This document shows, piece after piece, positions 1 through 10,452 of a stretch of 64,000 bases of DNA. The translations under genes and the position numbers were made by a program. The notes below the pieces were generated by a model, which saw only the letters and a program-made list of their open reading frames with translations, was not told the origin of the DNA and did no database searches. The number at the start of each line of letters is the position of its first letter. The stretch's first letter is position 1. Where the stretch lies: positions 124,001 through 188,000 of the forward strand of contig JAHLKD010000020.1 in the NCBI GenBank assembly GCA_025526935.1, in the 5' to 3' direction. Origin of the DNA: Cladochytrium replicatum (lineage: Eukaryota; Chytridiomycota; Chytridiomycetes; Cladochytriales; Cladochytriaceae).

Positions 1-2031
1 GCAAACTCTCACACCGCGGCAGTTTCGGATTTCGCTTTCTTTGGCGACGGTGTGCACGCATTGTCTGTCGGGGAAGACGGCGCGTGGGTGGACTGGGATT
101 TGCGAAAGGGCGTCGCGACGCGCAGGACCCGTGTTGACGCCAAGGGAGGTGCGGCCGTGAGACGGGTTTGCGTTTCGAATGGGAAAGAGAGGAGACGTGT
201 GGTTACTGCGGGGTATGTGATTAAGTTGTGGGATTTTGAGACGAGCGAGTGTCTTCAGGTATGGGACGATTGTCTGCTGCTGCTGTGTAGAATAGTTTGT
301 TCATAGCTTTCCGTGAAGACTTACACAGGTCATGCAACGCCAGTGATGGGACTAGCTTTTACACCTGACGACCTTTCTTGCGTGTCAATTGCCGAAGAGG
401 ATCGTAACGCTTGCGTTTGGAACAGCGGGCCAGATGCTTCTTCCTCAACTACCAACTCAACAGGTATTCAGTCCAGTGCTTAAAGCGAATTTCACGCTTA
501 ATGTGCCAAAAAATTAGTGTTGAACATTGAAGCATTTGCCCTCTCGCTTTCCATTTCGCCGGAGGGTCATGTGCTGGTCGTGACAGATGAAGGAACTGTT
601 GCTTTCTGGAAGGACACAAAGGCCGCTGTTGCTACTGCGACTGGAAAGAAGAAGGCACGGTTTACGGCAAGAGCACCTGACGGACGCCTAAGCATAACAG
701 CAACGGGCGCAGGAAACACTACAGAAGAAGCAGGTGGTGAGGAGCGCCGGATTACAGTTGTTGCGGCAACATTTGTGGATGGAATGGTTGTGACCGGGCG
801 AGGTGGTTTGGTTAAACCAGTCTTTGAAAAGCTTGTAAGTTTCGTCGAAAAAAATTGGTGTCCAAAATGCTGACGATTATCTGTTCTCAATAGCCCTACG
901 TCGATGATAAGGGGGAGATTTTGCAGAGCGTAACTGTTGCGAGGACTCCTGGAAACATGTTGATTGATACAAGTGCAGTAGGCGCAGGAGTACGTCAAAG
1001 AGCTGTGTGTGGTTCTTGTTGGCGCAACCTAAATCTTCAATTTCAGAACAAGCGGGGACACTCGTCAACTGGCTCCTTGTCCGGAGTACACATTTCCTCT
1101 GGAGAGTTTAGTCTGATGGACATTGTGGTCGCGGAGGATGGACCAATGTCAAAGCAGGGCCGGGAGGCTATGAAGTCTTTTGAAGACGACCCAACTCTGG
1201 AGGAGCGATTGCACACCATGTCGCTATTGACATCGACTGGGAAAGCCGTTGCTGCAACGCCAAAAGCCGAAAACAAGGAAACAACGAAAGAAAAAGCGGT
1301 CAAAGGAACACCAAGAGCGACGACGCTTGTCAACGTTTTGGTTCAGGCAGTTCAAACTGGAGACGCAGCAATGCTTGAGCAGGCGCTTAATGTCGGAGAT
1401 CACTCAATTATAATGTCGACCGTGCAGCGACTTCCGGTGAGCGTTGTCGGGCCTCTGTTGGAACAGATCCAAGAACGTCTTGCGAAGAGCCCGAGACGTG
1501 CTGGGCAGCTCGTGGAATGGGTCCGGGCAATTGTGATGGTGCACGCGAGTTTCGTGGTTGGAAGTGCAGGTGGCGGAACACTCGGTCGGCAGCTTGGTGT
1601 ATTACATGGAATGATGGAGGGACGAACGGGCGTGTATGGAAAGCTGCTGAGGCTGGTTGGCAGGCTTGATTTAGTTGTTCAACAAATTCAAGGGAGGAAA
1701 GAGGCTGCAGCAGAGGATGACGACGATAAAGAAGAGGCGGTGATTTACAATGAAGGTACTGATCACTCAAGTGTTTTGATCCTCGTTCATTAACAGTGCT
1801 GTATTTGATTACCTTAGAAGATGATAGCGAAGAGGATGGAGAAGATGACGACGAAGAAGAAGAAGATGATGAGGATTTGGGAGAAGAATGGGGCAACTCC
1901 GACGGTGAAGATGTATGATTGAACTTTCCTTTTCCTGCAATTGGCCAGTTTAACATTTGCTCATTGATTAACAGGGTGCTGATTCAGCAGATGTGGATAG
2001 CAATGAAGCCTCGGATGATGAAGAAAGCTGA
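1..2031 (+). CDS. UTP5: U3 snoRNP protein Utp5/WDR43 (5' truncated)
   Basis: Subunit of the t-UTP/UtpA module of the small-subunit processome, acting in the nucleolus on pre-18S rRNA. The start lies left of the window. Seven visible exons keep phase: 1-258, 307-463, 518-834, 894-989, 1047-1755, 1818-1912, 1975-2031. The first half has degenerate WD40 blades (VDWD, IKLWDFET, ACVWNS, VAFWKD). The last large exon carries a Utp12 domain: LVNVLVQAVQTGD, then TVQRLPVSVVGPLLEQI, LVEWVRAIVMVHASF and LGVLHGMMEGRTGVYGKL, the order seen in WDR43. The C-terminus is a long Asp/Glu tail typical of nucleolar proteins. The family assignment is from remembered similarity to human WDR43. Another WD40-Utp12 protein (Utp4, Utp12) is less likely given the domain spacing and short tail. 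Confidence 0.88.
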
Positions 2032-2559
2032 ACAGCTTTGGAATCGCAATGATAGATTAAAATGCTTTATCACAACTGCTTTAAGATTCTGCTGGCCGAA
2101 TTCCGTGCCACATATGCCGCATATTCATTGCCACCTGAACAAAAATTTGCATGTAGATGAAAACGAATAATGCAATGAACTATCGGTCAATCGTGAAATA
2201 GGGTATTTCGATCGTGAAGAGAGCGCAAAGCTTGCCTGCATCCGACCTGTTGTCTTGCACCCAGCAGTCCTCTTCAGCGCCCTTCGCTAGATCGTCAGCA
2301 TGGTTGCTGCTAATTTTCCCCACAGCCACGAACGACATACGCCCACCTGACCCTGACCCAGGCCCAACCAACCAATCCCGCCAATTCTATGGAAGACCAA
2401 CAACGCAGCAAAAAAGCATTATTTTTACTGTCATTTGTTGCATTTTCACGCAAACCCAAATTCGTTGAAGTTTCGCCATTTTCTGTGCCGCGCTGTACTA
2501 TTACCAACGCCTGCTGACGTGGTCTTTCGTGTTTTCTCGTACGCTGCTACCCAGTCGCA
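2032..2559. other. Intergenic region between UTP5 and the RGS gene
   Basis: 528 nt between two plus-strand genes. It should hold the UTP5 3' UTR and the RGS gene promoter. Short open frames on both strands here have no family resemblance or start context that I can support. I see no repeat or RNA gene. Confidence 0.5.
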
Positions 2560-4116
2560 ATGGCAGAGCAGATGTCGCAACCTGGACTGAATGTTGACTC
2601 CGCTACAGCGAACATAGTATGGGCAATAAAGTGGAGCACATCATTTCTCCTTCTTACTGTTCCTGTTCCTATGTTTTCAGGAGCTGACAAAGAACTGCTT
2701 TGCAAAAACACTCTCACATCCGCTCCTGTTCGATGAATTCTACGCTTTCGCCAACTTGGATGACACTGCTAATCACGCTGACCTCTTCGCGTTCTACAAT
2801 GCAGTTGCTTTGCTAGAAACGATCATGGAGGATAGCATTCCGGCGTACAAGAGACCAGATCTTGCTTGTTGGCCGCCCAACTACAACCTTACATCGGATT
2901 ACCAAGATAAGCCGTTCAACTCGACCTGGGTCACTCCGCCCGCTCGTGCCATAAACCGATTCTTGGCAAATTCGGATTCGAGCAGCTGGCCAACTGGTGT
3001 CAGTCAGGTACTTTTTTCATCTAAGAGCTTTTCAACATTCTTATCATCACGTCATACACTCAGGTCGTGCCACCACGACGATCCCGCTCCAACAAATCAC
3101 TCGATCCCAACTCTGCCGCACCTTCATCCGGTGTACCATCATCCTCCACGTCATCTGCGTCCTCAACACGGTATCCTTCACCTCCCGGCACACCTCCCTC
3201 CCTTCCTTCCCTCCCCTCTTCGCTTTTGAAACAATCGGAGTCGGCGGCATCACTGAAATCCTCTCCCACGTACGTCACCACCCCTCACTCGGCGTCATAT
3301 TCATCCATCGACCTCGCTCTCGCCGAGGCTCTCAACTCTGACCCGTACTCTTCATCCGCCCCTCCTCCGTCTTACTTCACCCGCGCTCGCTCAAAGTCCG
3401 TCACAACTGCGGCATTCTCAGCGTCGCTTCCAGAAGACCCGGTCGCCCGTGCTCCCATTCCCCATGGTCCGCTCATGCACGCATTCGTTGTATTTTATAA
3501 TGACTTTATCGCACACGGAGCACCGCACGAAGTCAACATTCCCTCCATGCTTAGAAGGCGGATTGAGAAGCAGCTGACTGATGCTCTCTCCGGAAACGGG
3601 AAACTTCAAAGCTCGGTGTTTGACCTTGCTGTCGACGAAGTCTTGGCTTTGATGTACCGCACCACTTTTGCCAAATGGGTCACTGCAAGGAAAGCCGCCT
3701 TGCGACTGGTGCTCATTCGCCAAATGCCCAGGTTTGAAAAAAGAACGATGCTTTTGTGCTTACAGTCAGTCTCACTTACTCTCGTAAACAGGATGATGGT
3801 AACCCCACCGGGACCTATTCCAAGGGCTAACGATAGCAGCGTGTCGACCCCAACGTCGTCCACCGCCGGCAACTCCTCACTTCGCCTTTCGGTTCTCCGA
3901 GACGGTTCGTCTTGTGATACGCAATCCACCTCATCGCCCGTCCGGCGGTACGTGTCGGATCTGGCCGATGCGTACTCTTACGACGACGACGACGCAGACA
4001 GTACGGGCTGCTGTGCAGAACCGAAGGGGAAGGAGAAGGTGATGGGACGGCGAAAGACGCTTAAAGGGCAGATGCAGGCGTTGGGTGCAAAGTTTAAGAA
4101 GTTGGACTCGAAGTGA
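2560..4116 (+). CDS. RGS-domain protein with a large Ser/Pro insertion in the domain
   Basis: Regulator of G-protein signalling: RGS domains accelerate GTP hydrolysis by G-alpha subunits at the plasma membrane. Exons: 2560-2616, 2681-3007, 3064-4116. The N-terminal half (PLLFDEFYAFANL, then DLFAFYNAVALLETIM) resembles the first RGS helices. The C-terminal half (YNDFIAHGAPHEVNI, MLRRRIEKQL, VFDLAVDEVLALMYRTTFAKWV) matches the closing helices well, including the EINI-type loop. About 190 residues rich in Ser, Pro and Thr separate them. A 60-nt stop-free GT-AG stretch at 3732-3791 may be a further intron; splicing it joins RLVLIRQMPR to MMVTPPGPIPR without changing frame. The tail is Ser-rich with an acidic YDDDDAD patch. 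The start ATG sits in a short exon of 19 codons. The half-domain order is seen directly; the RGS call is by family knowledge. Confidence 0.82.
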
Positions 4117-5263
4117 AACTGCTTTTGCGACAGGGAAGAACGGGGTAAACGCCATTACAAAAATAGTCGCACGGCTTTTGGACTGAATGGATCACGCATC
4201 GATGAGTTGCACGGTTTGAGAGTTTGCATCGTTTGATGGAACGATTGAGAGCAAAGGTTTCTATGTTGCGACAGTGGTTTGGAGGGGTTTGAAAGATGGT
4301 TCGAGGGTGGGTATTCATTTTGTGTCGTATTTCTGTTGGTACCAAGGCTAAGTGTCTAGCTTGTTGCTTTTGGACATTTTCAGAACTCCATTCGCGCGGT
4401 TTCCTGTTGTTTGTTTTCGATATTGTTTATTCTTTTACCTTTACTGTTCCAGTGGGCAGGCTGCTTTTCTCAGTTTGGACAGGTGGCACATGAGATTTTC
4501 TTTCGAGTTTGAGCTTCTTCTTTCTTTTCAGCCGTTTGTTTGAGGAGAGTTTTAGCGTCAAGCAATGGGCAGGCCCAGTTGCATACTCTTCCTAACTCCC
4601 CTTTATGATTATATCCAAATGATCGTGTGGTGGATTTTAAGTTGATACAGATAGATTTCTTTTTTTTTTGGATTTGCTAATTTACCATTTGAATGTAGTC
4701 TCGAGCGTTCATGTCCTCAGTTGGAACGAGCATCCACGAATGTTAGAATATCTGTACCGATTTGTAATAGGCTCGGTGGGTTAGTATTTGTTTCTTGCAT
4801 GTTGATTACAGGTGGTGTTTGCTGGAGTGCAGTAATTGCTACACACTAGTTGCTCCACGACCCCATCTCAAGATCGGGCCATTGACCTATCCTGACAGTT
4901 GCCTGTTTTATTGAACAAATCTGTCCGCTTGGGTTTGTCACTGAAAATTGCACTTGCATTCAGTTGGCTCGGGGTTTAACCCAGTTTCACTCCATGTCGA
5001 TTTCTTGGTTGTGTTAAGAAGTAACGGGTTTAACCCAGTTTCACTCCATGTCGATTTCTTGGTTGTGTTAAGAAGTAACTTCAGCTTATGTTTTTGGGCC
5101 CGTTTTTGCTCAGTCCAATGAAAATGAACACATTAATGTACTCCTGAATGCAACCCGAAAGCAGTCCTTGAAGTGCGCTGGGGGAGACATTACGCAGGAG
5201 AAATAACAGTTATAAGACCTTCCCCCACCCCCATCTGCTTTGGCTCAGGTCAGGAGTTGGGAC
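4117..5263. other. Intergenic region between RGS and sHSP genes
   Basis: 1.1 kb with T-rich sequence (a T run near 4662-4671) and one perfect 54-bp tandem duplication listed separately. Only short open frames occur and none looks coding. It probably holds the RGS 3' UTR and the promoter of the next gene. Confidence 0.5.
4972..5079. repeat. Perfect two-copy tandem repeat, 54-bp unit
   Basis: The unit starts GGGTTTAACCCAGTTTCACT and ends GTTAAGAAGTAAC. Copy one is 4972-5025 and copy two is 5026-5079, with no mismatch between them. It lies in non-coding sequence. Perfect identity suggests a recent slippage event or an assembly duplication. Confidence 0.95.
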
Positions 5264-6878
5264 ATGCATAACCCGATCACCGCATCCCTTTTGGCGGTTA
5301 TATTTGTGTCAACAGTCGCTGCACTGTGGCCCTTCTCAAAATCGAATCCTTCACCCGCACCTCAGTTCTACGGATCTGATCAGGGGTACTATAAAAGGAA
5401 CCCACCGCAACAACAGCAATATGGATGTCCCCAGCCAACCTCTCCTCCTTTTTGGGGAGGTGGAAGTGACCAAGTTGCAATGAGTGGATCAGGATGCGGA
5501 TGGTGTGTGTTTGATGGGATCTGTGTATACGTACCTATTGAATTTACTTTGACAGGCAAGCTCAACCACACCAGCAGGGATCCGGCACGTCTCGTTCGCT
5601 TTATGACTTGTTTTCCTTCGATAGCTTGCGCCAACTCACTGGATCCTCATCAAGCCGCCCCGGGGCGCCCGATGACCTTGAAGGAGTGCACATGTCCGCC
5701 AGCCAAGACGCTTACGATATGTATCTTGACGCACCTGGTAAACAAAACCTGGGAATTTTTCACAATGTGGTTACGTTGACACTCGCGTTACAGGATATTA
5801 TCCCAATGAGATTTCCGTGTCGGTGGATGATCGCCGCAACGCTTTGGACCTTTACGCTAGTCACCGCTGCGATCCCCGCTCGCCACGAGCCTGCATCGAA
5901 CGCCAGCGAAGCCTCGAGTTTTTGCTTCCTCCAGACGTTCGCGTGAGCGATGTTCAAGCTGCATATGACCATGGCGTGCTTCGAGTTCACGCACCCCGCA
6001 AGACTGTCGTTCAGACACCTCAGATGGAGAGCAAAGAGCGCCGACAGATTCAAGTTCACGAAGGCCAGCTTCCCAACGGAGGTGTCGTCGGTGGGATCCG
6101 TTCTGGGCTCAAGTCATTCCTGAATCCGTTTGGCGGTGGCGGTGGTCAAGGAGGCGATATGTACGGGGGCTCAGGAGAACGAACGTACGAACAAGGACGG
6201 GAGATGATTGATCGAGTGCGCGATCAGGCCGATGGAGCGTATCAGCAGGCGAGTCAGGCAGCCGGAGAGATGTATCAACAAGCTTCGCAAGTTGCAGGAG
6301 GTGCAGCTCAGCAGGCGACCCAGGCAGGACGCTACGTCACCGAAGCGGCTGGCGAGGCAGCACACCGAGCCGCTCAGGCTGGTAGATACGTCACTGACGC
6401 TGCGGGAAACGTGATCCATCGTGTTGCGGAGGGTGCTGGGCGTGCTACGGAAACCGCTAGGCAAGCGTACGAGCAGGCGACGGGATTACCGCAAAACTTG
6501 CTTCAAGCAGCGACGAGATCTGGTGCTGACCCAATGAGGGGCTGGTTTGGCGGGGCTGTTCCAACGCAGCCTCCGCAGGAGTGGTTGGATCGAATGGCAT
6601 ATTTGTATTCGCACCCCGAAGCGGCCACGGAGGAATTGAAACGGCTTATGCAACAAGGTGTTAACAAAGCCGGGGCGGCTCACGATTTACAGAAGCGACC
6701 GGGGATCTTTGGACGGGCGGGACAGATTCTGAAGAAAATGAATCCACTTGGAGGGAAGGGATTATCTCATCAGGAATATCAGAAGATGTATGGAACCGCT
6801 ACTGTCACCGCGACAATCCCCGAGGCAACATTCACCATGGAGGAGCGAATGTACATGCCACGAGGTCACGATTTTTGA
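5264..6878 (+). CDS. Secreted small heat-shock-like protein with LEA-like helical repeats
   Basis: Exons 5264-5502, 5556-5737, 5794-6878; 361 residues. The N-terminus (MHNPITASLLAVIFVSTVAA) looks like a signal peptide, followed by a Pro/Gln/Gly-rich stretch. Residues about 130-190 resemble an alpha-crystallin (Hsp20) fold: YDMYLDAPG, then SVSVDDRRNALDLYAS, SLEFLLPPDV and AYDHGVLRVHAPR, the last echoing the A-x-x-x-x-G-V-L core of Hsp20. The C-terminal half holds Ala/Gln-rich amphipathic repeats of roughly 11 residues (YQQASQAAGEM, YQQASQVAGGA, QAGRYVTEAAG, QAGRYVTDAAG), like LEA group 3 proteins or perilipin-type helices. A secreted or ER chaperone or surface protein is possible. The combination is unusual; the Hsp20 call is moderate. 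Confidence 0.68.
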
Positions 6879-7056
6879 TCTTGCAAGCTTAGTGGACTTT
6901 TATGAAACATCAGGGGATTTTTATTTCATTTCTTCTGTTCAGTAAAACATGTTTTCTGTGTGTAAAAGTTGCGAAGATTGTTTTATCTGAGTATTTTCAT
7001 GTTTCAAACCAATTTCCTGTGGCTTAGCTCAAAGAAAACAAACCAAGCACAAACAG

Positions 7057-7903
7057 ATGAACGACGCAGAGCTTAAAAAGGACAAGAAGGAAAAGAAGAC
7101 TAAGAAGAGAAGGCTGGAGGAGGAGGAGGAAGAAGTGGAACAGGAGGAAGTCGCGGTACCAGAAACCCCAGTTGAGAAGAAAAAAAAGAAGAGGAAGACG
7201 AATGATGCAGAAGAGAATGGGGCGGCCGAGATGGAAGTAGATGCTCAGGAAGGAGAGAAGAAAAGGAAAAAGAAGAAGAAGGCGTCGGCGGATTCGGAAG
7301 ATCAGGTCGAGACGACCAACGCACCAACAACTCCTTCAAAGAATGGCCGGGAGAAGGAAAAGGTCGACTATGAAGTGAGGGTCCAAGCTGTAAGCGAATT
7401 TGCGAAGCCATTAGCGGACAAGAAGCTCACTAAGAAGACGTTGAAAGCTGTGAAAGAAGGTCGGTATTTTGGTTTTGAAACTGCAAAATAGATGTGCTGA
7501 TTCCCAAATTTAGCATCAAAGCAGAAAGCGGTGAAGAGGGGTGTCAAGGAAGTAGTGAAAGCACTCAGAAAGGGCCAGAAAGGGTGAGCGATGTTATTAT
7601 CTTTCGATAACAAGTACTGAATTTTGAAATTTGATTCACCAAAGATTTGTCATAATCGCGGGCGATATCTCTCCAATCGACGTTATCACACACATCCCCG
7701 TGCTCTGCGAGGACAACGACGTACCTTACATTTACCTTCCATCGAAAGAAGACCTTGGGCACGCTGGATCAACACGGAGACCAACTTCTTGCATTATGAT
7801 CATGGAAAAGGCTGGCGCGGCAAACAGCGATATGTCGGAGAGCTACAAGGAGCTATTTGATGAGCTTAAGAGGCTCAATGAGAAACTTATCTCCACAGTT
7901 TGA
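7057..7903 (+). CDS. NHP2: H/ACA snoRNP protein Nhp2 (L7Ae family)
   Basis: Core protein of H/ACA snoRNPs, which guide rRNA and snRNA pseudouridylation in the nucleolus and Cajal bodies. Exons 7057-7459, 7514-7583, 7645-7903; about 243 residues. The first 110 residues are a Lys/Glu-rich nuclear extension, longer than in the roughly 155-residue yeast protein. The L7Ae/Nhp2 domain follows: KQKAVKRGVKEVVKALRKGQ, VIIAGDISPIDVITHIPVLC, VPYIYLPSKEDLGHA and SCIMIMEKAG. Each is a family hallmark, including the GDISP and LPxKEDLG segments that contact kink-turn RNA. The start is the first ATG of a short leader and no other in-frame ATG competes. Confidence 0.95.
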
Positions 7904-8103
7904 CAATTCAATTCTGGACGTTTCTCCCAAAGTTCCTGTTTCTTTTCAGTGCCCAGCTCCGATTCCCACGCCCAGTGTTCACGTGAGCACGCGAAGTCCA
8001 GATATAAATATTATAATTCCGAACCACAAACCAACCAGCACCGGCTACTTTCTCTCGCCTTTGAAACAACTGATACCTCACTGCCAACGCGTATCTTGCA
8101 GCC

Positions 8104-9997
8104 ATGGTACGTACTACTGGGTGCGGCTTGCTTATAAATGCACATTCATCGAAGCGGATGGTTGGGAGGACAACATTTAACATCACCGCAAGATCCCTTG
8201 GGATTGCATTTTGAATGGTTCAGATAATTCCGAAACGCACGCAAGTCACTCTGGAACAATCCATCTAACCAACACAATACGTTGCTATTCAATTTAGGAT
8301 GAAGAGTACGATGTCATTGTTCTTGGTACCGGTCTTACCGAGTGCATTCTGTCCGGACTTCTCTCCGTCGATGGGAAGAAAGTGCTTCACATGGACCGCA
8401 ACGATTACTACGGTGGCGAGAGTGCGTCGCTCAACCTGACTCAGGTAAGCATCTGAGAGTTAAACGACGCACATTTCTTCATGGTTTTGCGCAGCTGTAC
8501 CGCAAGTTCAGGCCTGGAATGGAGCCCCCGCCAGCTCTCGGTCGTGACCGTGACTACAACGTTGACCTGATTCCCAAATTTGCCATGGCCTCGGGCGAAT
8601 TCGTCAACATTTTGTACCACACTCAGGTCACTCGCTACCTTGAGTTCCGCCAGATCGCTGGTTCGTACGTGTATCGCGACGGCAAGATAGCGAAGGTGCC
8701 GAGCAGCCAGACTGAGGCTCTTGCCAGCCCCCTCATGGGCTTGTTCGAGAAGCGTCGCCTACAAAAGTTCTTCGAGTTCATCCAGCAATACGACTTCACC
8801 AACCCAGCTACTCACCAAGGTAAAGAAATAAATGTCACAGATGTATTGAGAGGATATTGATTACTGTGTAAGGCATTGACCTTAGCACCGCCTCCATCGC
8901 TGAAGTGTACAAGAAGATGGGTTTGGAGCCCGGTACACAGGACTTTATCGGCCACGCACTCGCTTTGCACTTGGACGACACCTACTTGCAGGAACCTGGC
9001 AAGGACACTTACGAACGTATTTGTTTGTACATGAACTCCATGGCGCGATATGGTAAATCCCCTTACATCTACCCGATGTACGGTCTTGGTGAGCTCCCAC
9101 AAGGTTTTGCTCGGTAAGAGCATTTATGCATGTGCGAGGAGTATTTTTCTGACATGTAGAACAGTTTGAGTGCCATCTATGGTGGTACATACATGCTCAG
9201 CAAGCCAGTTGACGAGATCGTTTATGGCGAAGATGGAAAGGTTATCGGGGTGAAGAGTGAGGGCGAGGTGAGCATCCAGACTTTGGGAAGTATTACAATA
9301 CTGATTTCGTTCGCTAGGTTGCAAAATGCAAGGCTGTCATTTGCGACCCTACCTACGCCGTGAACAAAACCAAAGTGGTTGGAAAGGTTGTCCGCATTAT
9401 TTGCATCATGAACCACCCTATTCCTGGCACCGGTGACTCCGACTCTGTACAGCTCATCATTCCCCAGAACCAGGTTAAGCGCAAGAATGGTAAGACATTA
9501 GTTTGGGTGTCGATACCTTTCTAACTATCATCTTAAAGACATCTACATTGCGTCTGTCTCTCACGCACACAACGTTTGCGCAAAGGACTTCTACGTTGCG
9601 ATTGTTGCTTCGATTGTTGAGACCGCCAACCCTGAGAAGGAACTCCAGCCTGGTTTGGACCTTCTTGGTCCCATTATGGACAAGTAGGATTAATAGTAAG
9701 CAATTCTGTCCGTTAATACTCATGGCCGTCTGGTTCAGGTTTGTTAGCGTTTCCGACCTCTATGAGCCCTTGGCGGACGGAAAGGCAGACAACGTGTACA
9801 TCTCTTCTTCATACGATGCCACGTCGCACTTCGAGACCCTTTGTAACGATGTGAAGGATATCTACCAGCGCGTCACAGGCAGCGAGCTCAAGGTTGAGGT
9901 AAGTCAATGTCAAAATATACTTTCAAGTCTGTACTGATTTGCTGTCTAGGGCAAGGTCAAGAAGCTCAACGAGGATGGAACCCTCGCTGAAGATTAA
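8104..9997 (+). CDS. GDI1: Rab GDP-dissociation inhibitor
   Basis: Extracts prenylated GDP-bound Rab GTPases from membranes and recycles them. Nine exons keep phase: 8104-8106, 8298-8444, 8495-8819, 8873-9113, 9165-9267, 9318-9489, 9539-9683, 9739-9898, 9950-9997. The first exon is only the ATG, followed by a 191-nt intron, much longer than the other introns here. Hallmarks: [20 protein letters not shown] (dinucleotide-binding-like fold), [13 protein letters not shown], the Rab-binding-platform residues near [13 protein letters not shown], and [20 protein letters not shown]. The C-terminus ends after [12 protein letters not shown]. About 446 residues, as expected. Very similar to animal and yeast GDI; Rab escort protein is excluded by the size. 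Confidence 0.97.
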
Positions 9998-10452
9998 CGA
10001 TTGTACCATTAAACGTTCTCTTCCGACACCATTCTTGAAACAAATCTTCTGATCGAACCATTGTCAGCACCACTTTCTTTCCTCATAACTTTCTTATTTT
10101 TGTTTTCTGTGTGCTTTTTTAACCCGATTACAGTTTGCCAGCAGGTTCAATGATGGGATGAAGTATGTACGTCAGAGCTCCTCCCATCTACTTCTCTGGG
10201 TTATGCTGCAAGCTTCCCTTATGTTCATTCTGGGTTTATGATTCATGTTGTTCTGCTCCGAAGCCTTTGTTTCTAGAATTTCGTCTCTTTTTGGGAGAGG
10301 TAGTGTGGGAAGAGGGTTGAACAAATGTGTTTGTTTTGACGCTACTTTTTCTTTGTCCCAAACAACAACGTTCAGCTAATTAAAGAAACGTTCGAATAGG
10401 AAAACCGTTGAAAAGGAGAAGTTTTTAACACGACTGTCCTTTTGTGGACAAG
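9998..10452. other. Convergent intergenic region GDI1/metacaspase
   Basis: About 450 nt between two genes transcribed towards each other, T-rich in its second half. It should hold both 3' UTRs. I see no repeat or other gene. Confidence 0.5.
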
